64,000 nt of DNA from Actibacterium mucosum KCTC 23349 (GTDB lineage: Bacteria; Pseudomonadota; Alphaproteobacteria; Rhodobacterales; Rhodobacteraceae). The stretch covers positions 434,001-498,000 of the forward strand of contig NZ_JFKE01000001.1 of assembly GCF_000647975.1 (NCBI RefSeq). Direction: 5' to 3'. Positions 34,736-43,652 of the stretch are shown one piece after another. The notes under the pieces were generated by a model. That model did not search any database. It was not told the origin of the DNA and worked only from the letters and a program-made list of their open reading frames with translations. The translations under genes and the position numbers were made by a program. Numbering within the stretch: position 1 is the stretch's first letter; every line of letters starts with the position of its first letter.

Positions 34736-36514
34736 ATGACATCGATCCAGTTTTCCGAAGGGCTGTTGTTACAGCTTTTAGGCGTGAAACCGACAGAAGA
34801 CGTTGGCGAACATGGCACAGAGCCAGAATTCGCAACACTGTTCGATACACAGGATATGCAACAGGCCAAGGCACCGGCGGTTCCGTTGTCCGACGGGCCG
34901 CTACCTAAATCCGCGACTTTGCCGGAACTGCCAAAGGTGCTGATCGAAGTGCCCGCGCAGAATTCTGAACGTCTTGTAGAATCAGAGCCTGTTGCACCGG
35001 AAAACGTCCAAAATACGCATCAGCCCGCGCCTGAAACCCGTGCCGAAGCCCCTGTTCCGGACATCCCTATCCCGTCTTTTGGCAGCGAGATTGCCTTGAC
35101 GAAACCGCCGGAGCTTTCCGACACCTCGCCTGTCACTGCAAAACTGCCCAAGGAAAACGCTGATGGCATCAAGTTGTCGGCGCCCCGCGGTTTCACGCCT
35201 CTTCCCGACTCAAAGGGTCTGCCTGGACCTGCGGAGGCTGCCGGTCAGCAACCGAAGGCGGGGCCAATACCGGAACTTGTACCTGTGACCCTTGGCTCCG
35301 GGCCTTCCATGCCAACGCCGATACAGACCCCCGAAACCGGTCATCAGGATCAGTTGCTGCCTCCGCCCGCATCAAGGCAGCCGTTGGCCAATGCGGCAGC
35401 GGTTCCTACCGTTGACACACCTACCGTTCCTGCGACCGAGGTTGCTGCCCTACAACTCCAAACAGACCGTGGGTCGCCACAACCCAAGGCACATCCTGAA
35501 AATCGCCTTGCCGAAAAGGAACCCGCGCCGCTTCCGTCCCTTGTGCCGCGCTCAGCCATGCAAGAGCAGCCGCCCGCCCCGGTGGCGGTTCATGTGCGGG
35601 CCGTTCAACCGGTCCATGCCCCGCAATCTTCAGAATCCCCGCCGGCCTTTCTGAACGCAGCGCCGGGCGCGCCACGCCCGATAGAAGTTTCACCGACGAA
35701 CCCGCCGCCGCCACCTTCTCCGTTGCCTAATGCGATTGCGCCCGCGTCACATGTCGCCGTGTTGTCCGCGCCCGTGACCTTTGCGGTGCCGGTGGGGGCA
35801 TCGCCCGCGGACGCAAGTTCGCCGCCAGGCGCTGACGTGGCTGTTGAATTGCCAACAGAACTTTCAACCGAGCCAACGCGCGTAGCAAAAGCCGCCGCGG
35901 ATGGGCCGACGCAAACAGTTGGTTCCGCTGCCCCGGTTGAACCGAAGGTAATGATCGCGGACCCTCTGGCGCCGCAGCCCAAGGTAGACGTCACCGAGGG
36001 TTTGGGCGCACGACCCACCGCCACATCGGTGGACGCGCCGCCGCTCACATCCGCAGCGATGGAGCCGCGAGCGCTGGCCCTGCAATCGGCTGTGCCCACC
36101 GCCTCGGCCTCGCCAATGCCGGTCGCGGCGCAGGTGTCATCGGCCCTGTCCAGCAGTGCAAGCGATGTTATTGAACTGACCCTGCAGCCAGAGGAACTGG
36201 GCCGAGTTCGGTTGTCGCTGAACCCCTCCGATGCGGGCATTTCGGTGGCCGTAACAGCGGAACGCGCTGAGACCCTTGATTTGATCCGCCGCCACCTCGA
36301 TCAGCTTAGCCAGGACCTGCGGCAACAGGGGTATCGCGACGTGCGGTTCGAATTTGGCCAAAACATGCAAGACCACCCGCAGTCCCCGCCGAACCCGCAG
36401 TTTCAGGACACTCAAGAACAGCCGTCAGAGCCGATTTACGCAGAAACAGTGCCGCAATCGGCCCAAGTCCACCTCAACATCGGGGTCAGTACCGGTGTGG
36501 ATATTCGGCTTTGA
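34736..36514 (+). CDS. fliK: Flagellar hook-length control protein FliK
   Basis: Molecular ruler that switches FlhB specificity, 592 residues. Residues about 30-470 are Pro/Ala/Thr/Glu-rich and of low complexity, as in FliK rulers. The C-terminal domain is conserved (VIELTLQPEELGRVRLSLNPSDAGISVAVTAERAETLDLIRRHLDQLSQDL). The ATG at 34736 is chosen after the divergent promoter region, although the frame stays open for 210 codons further upstream through flgN and flgJ. flgD follows after 15 bp. Confidence 0.9.
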   Translation: MTSIQFSEGLLLQLLGVKPTEDVGEHGTEPEFATLFDTQDMQQAKAPAVPLSDGPLPKSATLPELPKVLIEVPAQNSERLVESEPVAPENVQNTHQPAPETRAEAPVPDIPIPSFGSEIALTKPPELSDTSPVTAKLPKENADGIKLSAPRGFTPLPDSKGLPGPAEAAGQQPKAGPIPELVPVTLGSGPSMPTPIQTPETGHQDQLLPPPASRQPLANAAAVPTVDTPTVPATEVAALQLQTDRGSPQPKAHPENRLAEKEPAPLPSLVPRSAMQEQPPAPVAVHVRAVQPVHAPQSSESPPAFLNAAPGAPRPIEVSPTNPPPPPSPLPNAIAPASHVAVLSAPVTFAVPVGASPADASSPPGADVAVELPTELSTEPTRVAKAAADGPTQTVGSAAPVEPKVMIADPLAPQPKVDVTEGLGARPTATSVDAPPLTSAAMEPRALALQSAVPTASASPMPVAAQVSSALSSSASDVIELTLQPEELGRVRLSLNPSDAGISVAVTAERAETLDLIRRHLDQLSQDLRQQGYRDVRFEFGQNMQDHPQSPPNPQFQDTQEQPSEPIYAETVPQSAQVHLNIGVSTGVDIRL

Positions 36515-36529
36515 CACAGGAGAACTGAT

Positions 36530-37192
36530 ATGGACATTGCCGCAGCTTCATCCGCCGCCGTGCAGGCGACGAATACAGACCGGCCGGGCAATGATCCGCT
36601 GGTCAATTCTGACTTTGAAACCTTCCTTGTGATGCTCACCACGCAGCTTGAAAACCAGGATCCGCTGAACCCGGTGGAATCGGCTGACTTTGCGGTGCAG
36701 CTGGCGACTTTTTCAGGGGTAGAGCAGCAGGTGCAAACAAATGACCTGTTGAAGTCACTGGCCGCGCAACTGGGCGCAGGTTCGGTTGGGCAGGTGGCCA
36801 ATTGGGTAGGCAAAGAGGTACGGGCGCCAACGGGGGTTGAGTTTACCGGGTCGCCGGTCACCGTTGTGCCCAAGGTCAATCCGCTTGCAGACGCCGCGCA
36901 GTTGGTGGTGGTGGATCGTCAAGGTAATCAAGTTCAACGCCTGGATATCACCCCGGGTGATGAGGCCTATGTCTGGACCGGCGTTGGCACCGATGGTTTC
37001 CCGTTGCCCGACGGCACTTATACCTTCCATGTCGACAGCCTTGCCAATGGCGAGCCGCTGGGACGCACACAGGCCGAGGTTTATGGCACCGTCACCGAGG
37101 CGCAGGTGAACGGCGACCAAGTCACGCTGATCCTGTCGGGTGGGGGCAAGGTCGCGGTCGAGGATGTGAGCGCGCTACGCGATCCGGGCTAG
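36530..37192 (+). CDS. flgD: Hook cap protein FlgD
   Basis: Scaffold for hook assembly, 220 residues. The N-terminus (NSDFETFLVMLTTQLENQDPLNPVESADFAVQLATFSGVEQQVQTN) is the FlgD signature, followed by tudor/FnIII-like beta domains. It is the right-hand end of the flagellar cluster. Its stop overlaps the ubiB stop on the other strand by 4 bp. Confidence 0.95.
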   Translation: MDIAAASSAAVQATNTDRPGNDPLVNSDFETFLVMLTTQLENQDPLNPVESADFAVQLATFSGVEQQVQTNDLLKSLAAQLGAGSVGQVANWVGKEVRAPTGVEFTGSPVTVVPKVNPLADAAQLVVVDRQGNQVQRLDITPGDEAYVWTGVGTDGFPLPDGTYTFHVDSLANGEPLGRTQAEVYGTVTEAQVNGDQVTLILSGGGKVAVEDVSALRDPG

Positions 37193-38709
37193 GTCAGCCA
37201 GATTATGGTGGTTGCCGCGGCGGCACCCACGGCCATCCAAGCGATGGCAGGCCATATTCGGGTGCGTTTTGGTGGCTCGGGCTGTGCCATCTGTCGAACC
37301 AACATCGCCTCGGCCAGTTCCGGCAATTTCGGCCCGAAGCGAGACAGAACCAGCGCGGTTTTGCCCAGATCGCGCAGCATCGCGCGCGGACCGATATGGG
37401 TTTTGATATAACCCTCGACAATCGGTTTGGCGACTTCCCAGATATTCAGATGCGGGTCCAGCGACCGGGCCACGCCTTCGACCACCACCATGGTGCGCTG
37501 CAGCAGGATCAGCTCGGTCCGTGTCTGCATGCCAAACTGTTCGGTCACGTCGAAAAGGTGGCTCAGCAGGCGGCCCATCGAGATATGGCTGGCATCCATG
37601 CCAAAGATCGGGTCGCCCACCGACCGCAGGGCGCGGGCAAACTCGGCCACGTCCTGATCGGCGGGCACGTATCCGGCCTCGAAATGCACCTCGGCGACGC
37701 GCTGATAGTCGCGGCGGATAAAGCCGAACAGGATCTCGGCATAAACCCGGCGGGTGTATTCGTCGATCCGCCCCATGATGCCGAAATCATAGGCGATGAT
37801 GTCGCCATTCGCCGCGACCTTCATGTTGCCCTGATGCATGTCGCCATGAAAGAACCCGTCGCGCAGCGCGTGGTTCAGGAACAGTTGCAGCACCCGCTCG
37901 CCCAGATCGCGGCGGTTATGCCCGGCGGCGTCGATGGCGTCATTGTCGCCCAGTGGCACACCCTCGGCCCAGCTTTGCACCATGACCCGGCGGCCCGACA
38001 GACCCCAATTGGTGTTGGGCACGGCAAATCCAGCGTCGTCCGAGGTATTGGCCGCGAATTCCGAGGCCGAGGCGCTTTCCATCCGCAAGTCCAGCTCGCC
38101 CCGCACCACGCCATCGAAATGGTCCACCACGTCCATCGGCCGCAAGCGGCGCGAGGCGGGCGACAACAGCTCGATGGTCGAAGCCGCCAGATAGAACGCG
38201 TCGATATCCTTGCGGAACGCGCGTTCGATACCGGGGCGCAGCACCTTCACCGCCACCTCTTCGCCGGTTTCGGCCAGCGTGGCCTTGTGCACCTGCGCGA
38301 TCGAGGCCGCGGCAACCGGGTCGTCGAAACTGGCCAAGATATCCCCAAGGGGGCGTTCCAATTCGGTCTCTACCGTCTGCTTGGCAATGTCCGTGGCAAA
38401 GGGTGGCAGCTGGTCCTGCAACACCCGCAATTGCGTGGCAAGGTCGCTGCCCACAAGGTCGGGGCGGGTCGAAAGGATCTGACCGAACTTGATATAAGCC
38501 GGGCCAAGGGCCGTCAGCGCGCGGGTGACCGGTGGCAGGTCCGGGTCGCCGCGATGGCCCAGCCACGCAAAGGTCCAGCCCATGGTGCGCGCCAAAACCC
38601 GCACCGGGCGCGGCGCGTCCATGGCCTGCAACACCACGCCCATCGCGCCCGAGCGCTGAAACGTCGCGCCTGTTCGGATCAAGCGCCAGACATTGTGCGG
38701 GCCGCGCAT
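37189..38709 (-). CDS. ubiB: Ubiquinone biosynthesis protein UbiB (ABC1/ADCK kinase-like)
   Basis: Atypical kinase-like protein needed for coenzyme Q synthesis, 506 residues. The KxGQ motif is in ALGPAYIKFGQILSTRPDL. AAASIAQVHKATL, VAVKVLRPG, FFHGDMHQGNM and AYDFGIMGR follow in order. A C-terminal membrane segment is seen (about the last 20 residues). The ATG at 38709 lies directly after the ubiE stop, so the two are an operon. Confidence 0.95.
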   Translation of the reverse strand: MRGPHNVWRLIRTGATFQRSGAMGVVLQAMDAPRPVRVLARTMGWTFAWLGHRGDPDLPPVTRALTALGPAYIKFGQILSTRPDLVGSDLATQLRVLQDQLPPFATDIAKQTVETELERPLGDILASFDDPVAAASIAQVHKATLAETGEEVAVKVLRPGIERAFRKDIDAFYLAASTIELLSPASRRLRPMDVVDHFDGVVRGELDLRMESASASEFAANTSDDAGFAVPNTNWGLSGRRVMVQSWAEGVPLGDNDAIDAAGHNRRDLGERVLQLFLNHALRDGFFHGDMHQGNMKVAANGDIIAYDFGIMGRIDEYTRRVYAEILFGFIRRDYQRVAEVHFEAGYVPADQDVAEFARALRSVGDPIFGMDASHISMGRLLSHLFDVTEQFGMQTRTELILLQRTMVVVEGVARSLDPHLNIWEVAKPIVEGYIKTHIGPRAMLRDLGKTALVLSRFGPKLPELAEAMLVRQMAQPEPPKRTRIWPAIAWMAVGAAAATTIIWLT

Positions 38710-38710
38710 C

Positions 38711-39463
38711 CTAGATCTTCCACCCCGAATGCAGCGCGGCAATACCCATCGACAGGTTGCGGTATTTCACATTGTCAAACCCCGCATCGCGGATCATGCC
38801 GGCAAACGTGTCCTGATCAGGGAACTTGCGGATCGATTCCACCAGATACTGATAGCTGTCGGCATCACCGGCGATCATCTGACCCATGCGCGGGATCACG
38901 TTGAAGGAATAGAGGTCATAGAGTTTCTGCAGCCCGTCATTGGGCAACTGGCTGAACTCCAGCACCATCAACCGGCCCCCGGGGCGCAGCACGCGGTACG
39001 CCTCGGCCAGTGCGTCTGCGGGGCGGGTGACGTTACGGATGCCAAAGCTGATTGTGTAGACGTCGAAGCTGTTGTCTTCGAACGGCAGCGCCATCGCGTC
39101 ACCCACAACCCAATCCAGCTGATCTGCCTTTGCGGCGGCCTCGGCCCGCTGCCGACCCTCGATCAGCATCGGTTCGGTCAGGTCGCAGACCACGGCGGTG
39201 GCCCCCGGCGCGCGTTTGAGGAACCGGAACGAGATATCGCCGGTGCCGCCCGCCACATCCAGTAACCGCTGATGATCACGCGGCGCCAGCCAATCCATCA
39301 TCGCGTCTTTCCACACGCGGTGAATGCCTACCGACATCACGTCATTCATGACGTCGTATTTGTTGGCGACGCTGGAAAACACGCCATGCACCATGCCGGC
39401 CTTTTGATCCTCGGCCACGGTCTGAAAACCGAAATGGGTCGTTTTTTCGTTTTGATCGGTCAT
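38711..39463 (-). CDS. ubiE: Ubiquinone/menaquinone C-methyltransferase UbiE
   Basis: SAM-dependent C-methyltransferase of the quinone pathway, 250 residues. The SAM motif I is [17 protein letters not shown], followed by [10 protein letters not shown] and [32 protein letters not shown]. It starts 87 bp from mutM on the other strand. Confidence 0.96.
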   Translation of the reverse strand: MTDQNEKTTHFGFQTVAEDQKAGMVHGVFSSVANKYDVMNDVMSVGIHRVWKDAMMDWLAPRDHQRLLDVAGGTGDISFRFLKRAPGATAVVCDLTEPMLIEGRQRAEAAAKADQLDWVVGDAMALPFEDNSFDVYTISFGIRNVTRPADALAEAYRVLRPGGRLMVLEFSQLPNDGLQKLYDLYSFNVIPRMGQMIAGDADSYQYLVESIRKFPDQDTFAGMIRDAGFDNVKYRNLSMGIAALHSGWKI

Positions 39464-39550
39464 CGGGGCTTGCCCATTACTGCATCTGTCTCCCCATATA
39501 GGGGGCCGATACAGGCGTTACACCGAAGTGCGGCAAGGGGGAAGGGTATC

Positions 39551-40402
39551 ATGCCGGAATTGCCAGAGGTTGAGACGGTGCGTCGCGGCCTGCAGCCGTC
39601 GATGGAAGGCGCGGTGATCGCGCGTGCCACCGTGAACCGGCCCGATCTGCGCTGGCCGTTTCCCGACCGCATGGCCGACCGGCTGACCGGGGCGCGGGTG
39701 CTGCGGCTGGGGCGGCGGTCCAAGTATATCCTGGCCGATCTGGATACAGATGAGACATTGATCATCCACCTTGGCATGTCGGGCCGTATGACCGTTTCGG
39801 GTGACCCGCTGGGGCAGTTCGTGCACAACCATCCTGCGGCCGAGAAACACGATCACGTGGTTTTCAACATGGAAAACGGCGCGCGAGTGACCTTCAACGA
39901 TGCACGGCGGTTTGGCGCGATGGATCTGGCCCCGACCGATGCGGTTGCCGCACATAAGCTGCTGGCTGGTCTGGGCCCCGAGCCGTTGGGAAATGACTTC
40001 AACGACACCTATCTGGCCGGGGCGCTAAAGGGCCGCAACATGCCGATGAAGTCGGCGCTTCTGGACCAGAAAATCGTGGCCGGGTTGGGCAATATCTATG
40101 TGTGCGAGGCCCTGCACCGCGCCGGTATTTCGCCCAAAAGACGGGCAGGCACGGTCTCGAAGGCGCGGATTTCCGCGCTTGTGCCGATCTTACGTGACGT
40201 CTTGCAGGCCGCCATCGCGGCCGGTGGCTCCAGCTTGCGCGATCACCGGCAGGCGGACGGCGAACTGGGCTATTTTCAACATGATTTCAAGGCCTACGGA
40301 CGCGAGGGGCAGCTCTGTCCAACGCCGGATTGTGGCGGCACAATTGCCCGAATCGTGCAGTCCGGACGCTCAACTTTCTACTGTGCGCAATGCCAAAGAT
40401 AG
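39551..40402 (+). CDS. mutM: Formamidopyrimidine-DNA glycosylase MutM (Fpg)
   Basis: Removes 8-oxoguanine and cleaves the abasic site, 283 residues. The catalytic N-terminus [13 protein letters not shown] is present, with the conserved Lys in [11 protein letters not shown]. The H2TH region precedes a C-terminal zinc finger (four Cys in the last 30 residues, ending YCAQCQR). The downstream enoyl-CoA hydratase begins after 65 bp. Confidence 0.97.
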   Translation: MPELPEVETVRRGLQPSMEGAVIARATVNRPDLRWPFPDRMADRLTGARVLRLGRRSKYILADLDTDETLIIHLGMSGRMTVSGDPLGQFVHNHPAAEKHDHVVFNMENGARVTFNDARRFGAMDLAPTDAVAAHKLLAGLGPEPLGNDFNDTYLAGALKGRNMPMKSALLDQKIVAGLGNIYVCEALHRAGISPKRRAGTVSKARISALVPILRDVLQAAIAAGGSSLRDHRQADGELGYFQHDFKAYGREGQLCPTPDCGGTIARIVQSGRSTFYCAQCQR

Positions 40403-40467
40403 CTTGAACTGGTGTTTCAGGTTGGTAATGAGTCGTGATCAGGGGAAAACAAGGACGTCATTTACGC

Positions 40468-41244
40468 ATGGCTTACAAGACACTGATCGTCGAGATCGAA
40501 GAACATGTCTGCCTGATCAAACTTAACCGGCCCAACGCACTGAACGCGCTTAACAGCGCGCTTCTGGGAGAGCTTGCCGATGCTGTGGCCGGTGCCAATT
40601 CCAACGACAAGGTGCGCTGCATCGTGATCACCGGCTCGGACAAGGCGTTCGCCGCCGGCGCCGACATTTCCGAGATGAGCGACAAAAGCTTTGTCGACAT
40701 GTTCGGCACCGATCACTTCACCGATGAAACCGAAAGCTTGCTGCGGTGTCGCAAGCCGATCATCGCCGCGGTTGCCGGATATGCGCTGGGCGGTGGGTGT
40801 GAACTGGCGATGATGTGCGATTTCATCATCGCCGCGGATACCGCCAAGTTCGGCCAGCCCGAGATCAACCTGGGCGTTCTTGCCGGGATCGGTGGCACTC
40901 AACGGCTGACGCGGTTCGTGGGCAAGTCCAAGGCGATGGACATGCACCTGACGGGCCGCTTCATGGATGCCGACGAGGCCGAGCGCAGCGGGCTGGTGAG
41001 CCGCGTTGTGCCCGCCAAGAAGCTGATGGACGAGGCGATGGGTGCGGCGCAGAAGATCGCCGAGAAGTCGCTGCTGACGTCGATGGCGGTGAAAGAGGCG
41101 GTCAATCGCAGCTACGAGACCACGCTGACCGAAGGTGTTCTGTTTGAACGCCGGCTGTTCCACGCGATGTTCGCGACCGAGGACCAGAAAGAGGGCATGG
41201 CCGCCTTTGTTGAAAAGCGCGAGCCCAAGTTCCGCGACAAGTAG
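40468..41244 (+). CDS. Enoyl-CoA hydratase (crotonase family)
   Basis: Beta-oxidation hydratase of 258 residues. The oxyanion-hole segments are [11 protein letters not shown] and [14 protein letters not shown], and the second Glu region is [19 protein letters not shown], so both catalytic Glu are present and true hydratase activity is likely. Its place between mutM and rpsT is conserved in alphaproteobacteria. The ATG at 40468 gives the usual length; a GTG-like start upstream is not needed. Confidence 0.93.
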   Translation: MAYKTLIVEIEEHVCLIKLNRPNALNALNSALLGELADAVAGANSNDKVRCIVITGSDKAFAAGADISEMSDKSFVDMFGTDHFTDETESLLRCRKPIIAAVAGYALGGGCELAMMCDFIIAADTAKFGQPEINLGVLAGIGGTQRLTRFVGKSKAMDMHLTGRFMDADEAERSGLVSRVVPAKKLMDEAMGAAQKIAEKSLLTSMAVKEAVNRSYETTLTEGVLFERRLFHAMFATEDQKEGMAAFVEKREPKFRDK

Positions 41245-41254
41245 GACTTGCACC

Positions 41255-41281
41255 GGCGGCCTGAACCACGTATAGGCCGCC
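41255..41281 (+). terminator. Hairpin after enoyl-CoA hydratase
   Basis: GGCGGCC (41255-41261) and GGCCGCC (41275-41281) form a 7-bp stem with a 13-nt loop, 10 bp after the stop codon. No T-run follows, so intrinsic termination would be weak. Confidence 0.45.
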
Positions 41282-41392
41282 GAATACATGCGCGTGTGGC
41301 CCGCTCAGGCTGGAATCAGTCGGATTGCCGAATATCGGCCCCGGGGACCTTTGCGTATTCGAAATGAACAAAGACCCGGAGTTGGGAAACAC

Positions 41393-41659
41393 ATGGCAAA
41401 TACGCCTCAGTCCAAGAAACGCGCACGTCAGAACCTGCGCCGTGCCGACGTAAACAAAGCGCGCCGTTCGCGTATCCGTACTTACCTGCGTAAAGTCGAA
41501 GAAGCGATCGCCTCGGGCGATCAGGCTGCTGCTGCGGCCGCTCTGCGCGCTGCTCAGCCCGAGCTGATGCGCGGTGTCACCAAGGGCATCCTTCACAAGA
41601 ATACAGCGTCGCGGAAGATGTCGCGGCTGTCTTCGCGGGTCAAAGCTCTGTCCAACTGA
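41393..41659 (+). CDS. rpsT: 30S ribosomal protein S20 (bS20)
   Basis: Small-subunit protein of 88 residues with the basic helical S20 pattern ([37 protein letters not shown] ... [23 protein letters not shown]). The ATG at 41393 has GGAG and GGGA upstream and gives the standard N-terminus. It is followed by a clear terminator. Confidence 0.97.
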   Translation: MANTPQSKKRARQNLRRADVNKARRSRIRTYLRKVEEAIASGDQAAAAAALRAAQPELMRGVTKGILHKNTASRKMSRLSSRVKALSN

Positions 41660-41686
41660 GGCAGCTTTGCAACGGTTTTGTAAAGG

Positions 41687-41705
41687 GCGCGCCAAGTTGG
41701 CGCGC
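41687..41705 (+). terminator. rpsT terminator
   Basis: GCGCGCC (41687-41693) and GGCGCGC (41699-41705) pair around a 5-nt loop and are followed by a T-rich run (TCTTGTCGTTT). It begins 28 bp after the rpsT stop codon. Confidence 0.75.
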
Positions 41706-42167
41706 TCTTGTCGTTTGGGCGGAAATCCTTTGAATCCAAGCGCTTTCAAAAAGCCTCGATTGATCCATCAAAGATTCGTTTCTCCAATTCGTTGGTCAAG
41801 AGCGAAGTTCTGTTGCTCAGCTTCCTGAAGGCACGCTAGCTTAGCTATGCGATTCACATCGTCTTGGGGGGACATGACGTGACCGGGTCCACAATCTGAA
41901 TTCCATTCGTTTGTGGAGTGAGGGCCGGGAAACGTGATCTTAGCTGGGTGGGACCAGCGAGGGTGCTGCGGATCGTTTGCCTTTGGCAAACGCCATCATG
42001 TCCAAAGCCGCGAATAGCGGACAGTAGTCAACTGGGCCCTTGGGTCCTGTCGTCTGCCTTTTTTCCTTTGCTTGGTTTCGGCAAGGGGCCCTGAAGTCGT
42101 TTTTGAATCGCGGCAAGGTGCAAAAATGCCTTGTCGGGATGGGACAAAAAGGAGCGGGCAGACAAAG
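41706..42167. promoter_or_regulatory. dnaA upstream region with two hairpins
   Basis: This 462-bp gap holds no convincing gene. It contains a perfect inverted repeat CGTTTGCC-TTT-GGCAAACG (41974-41992) and a second hairpin, CGGCAAGG with CCTTGTCG (42111-42136, one G-U pair), ending 31 bp before the dnaA start and just ahead of AAGGAG. Four GANTC sites (41732, 41773, 41851, 42105) could be CcrM targets. Only poor DnaA-box matches were seen (6 of 9), so it is not called an origin. Confidence 0.55.
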
Positions 42168-43532
42168 ATGAGCAGCGACGCATGGGTACTGGCGAGCAAG
42201 GACATTCAACAAGCCATTGGCGAAAGCAACTATGCCAATTGGATTCGTCCGCTGGATTTTCAGGGCCTCGACAATGGTGTTGCGCATTTTGATGCCTCAA
42301 CCAGCTTTGTCGCCGATTGGGTTGATCGCAACTTTGCCGAAGTGATCAAGACGCAGCTCGCCCGCCGTGGGCTGGAAGCGCGTCGTCTGGAATTCCGAGT
42401 CTCGGGCCGCACTGAACCCCGCTCCGAACCGGAGGTCGAGGCCCCTGCCGCACGTCCCGTGGCCGCAGCCCCTGCCAAGCCCGATGCCGAGCTTCTGGGC
42501 GCCCCGATCGACGCGCGCTTCAACTTTGACTCCTTCGTTGTGGGCAAACCGAACGAACTGGCGCATGCCGCCGCCCGCCGCGTTGCCGAAGGTGGGCCCG
42601 TCACGTTTAACCCGCTGTTTCTTTATGGCGGCGTGGGGCTGGGCAAAACTCACCTGATGCACGCCATCGCGTGGGAGCTGCGCACCCGCTCGCCCGAACT
42701 GCGGGTGGTGTATCTGTCGGCGGAACAGTTCATGTACCGCTTTGTGCAGGCCTTGCGCGAACGCGACACGATGGGCTTCAAGGAACTGTTCCGGTCCGTG
42801 GATGTTCTGATGGTTGATGACGTGCAGTTCATCGCCGGAAAGGACAGCACGCAGGAGGAATTCTTTCACACCTTCAACGCGCTGGTGGACCAGAACAAGC
42901 AGATCATCATCTCGGCCGATCGCGCGCCGGGCGAGATCAAGGATCTGGAGGACCGGATCAAGTCGCGCCTGCAATGTGGGCTGGTGGTGGACCTGCACCC
43001 CACCGATTACGAACTGCGCCTTGGCGTGTTGCAGACCAAGGTGGAACAATACCGCAAGCAATACCCCGAACTGGTGATCGCCGACGGGGTGCTGGAATAC
43101 CTGGCCCATCGCATCTCGACCAATGTGCGGGTGCTGGAAGGCGCGCTGACGCGGCTGTTTGCCTTCGCCTCGCTGGTAGGCAAGGAGATCACGCTGGACC
43201 TCGCGCAGGACTGTCTGTCGGACATTCTGCGCGCCAGCGACCGCAAGGTGACCGTCGAAGAGATTCAGCGCCGCGTTGGCGAACATTTCAACGTGCGCCT
43301 GTCCGACCTGATCGGCCCCAAGCGCACGCGTACCATCGCTCGGCCTCGGCAGATGGCGATGTATCTGGCCAAACAGCTGACCTCGCGGTCGCTGCCCGAG
43401 ATCGGGCGCCGCTTTGGCGGGCGCGACCACACCACCGTGATGCACGCGGTGAAACGGATCGAGGAGCTGAGCGCGCGCGATAACCAGATCGCTGAAGATC
43501 TGGAGATTTTGCGCCGCATGCTCGAAGCTTAG
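42168..43532 (+). CDS. dnaA: Chromosomal replication initiator DnaA
   Basis: AAA+ initiator of replication, 454 residues. Domain I spans about residues 1-80 (SNYANWIRPLDFQ). A Pro/Ala-rich linker (about 85-110) follows. Walker A is GGVGLGKTHLMHAIAWEL, Walker B is VDVLMVDDVQFI, and the domain IV DNA-binding signature is GGRDHTTVMHAVKRIEEL. The ATG at 42168 gives the family N-terminus; AAGGAG lies 15 bp upstream, a rather long spacing, and an ATG at 42126 is less likely. Confidence 0.97.
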   Translation: MSSDAWVLASKDIQQAIGESNYANWIRPLDFQGLDNGVAHFDASTSFVADWVDRNFAEVIKTQLARRGLEARRLEFRVSGRTEPRSEPEVEAPAARPVAAAPAKPDAELLGAPIDARFNFDSFVVGKPNELAHAAARRVAEGGPVTFNPLFLYGGVGLGKTHLMHAIAWELRTRSPELRVVYLSAEQFMYRFVQALRERDTMGFKELFRSVDVLMVDDVQFIAGKDSTQEEFFHTFNALVDQNKQIIISADRAPGEIKDLEDRIKSRLQCGLVVDLHPTDYELRLGVLQTKVEQYRKQYPELVIADGVLEYLAHRISTNVRVLEGALTRLFAFASLVGKEITLDLAQDCLSDILRASDRKVTVEEIQRRVGEHFNVRLSDLIGPKRTRTIARPRQMAMYLAKQLTSRSLPEIGRRFGGRDHTTVMHAVKRIEELSARDNQIAEDLEILRRMLEA

Positions 43533-43536
43533 GCGC

Positions 43537-43568
43537 TTGGGGGCCTGCGCGCCCTTGACGCCCCCCAA
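43537..43568. terminator. Hairpin between dnaA and dnaN
   Basis: TTGGGGGC (43537-43544) pairs with GCCCCCCAA (43560-43568) with one bulged C. A-run after the stem means it would terminate better on the minus strand. It lies 4 bp after the dnaA stop codon and may separate dnaA from dnaN transcription. Confidence 0.45.
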
Positions 43569-43652
43569 AAACCGTCCGAATGTCGAGAAAAGACTTGAGC
43601 CGAGAGGGGAAACGGGTACGTTCACCCTCCCGGTGGGACGAGGAGCGACGGA

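Noticed and set aside
37396-38904. A 502-codon plus-strand frame opposite ubiB and ubiE
   Set aside because: It lies across a gene with full UbiB motifs and has no recognisable domain or ribosome-binding site.
41706-42167. A chromosomal origin (oriC) upstream of dnaA
   Set aside because: No good DnaA boxes were found; the best matches to TTATCCACA are 6 of 9 and there is no AT-rich unwinding stretch. In related alphaproteobacteria the origin usually lies elsewhere near hemE or parAB.
42297-43625. A 442-codon minus-strand frame opposite dnaA
   Set aside because: Same reasoning: dnaA is unambiguous and the opposite product has no family features.
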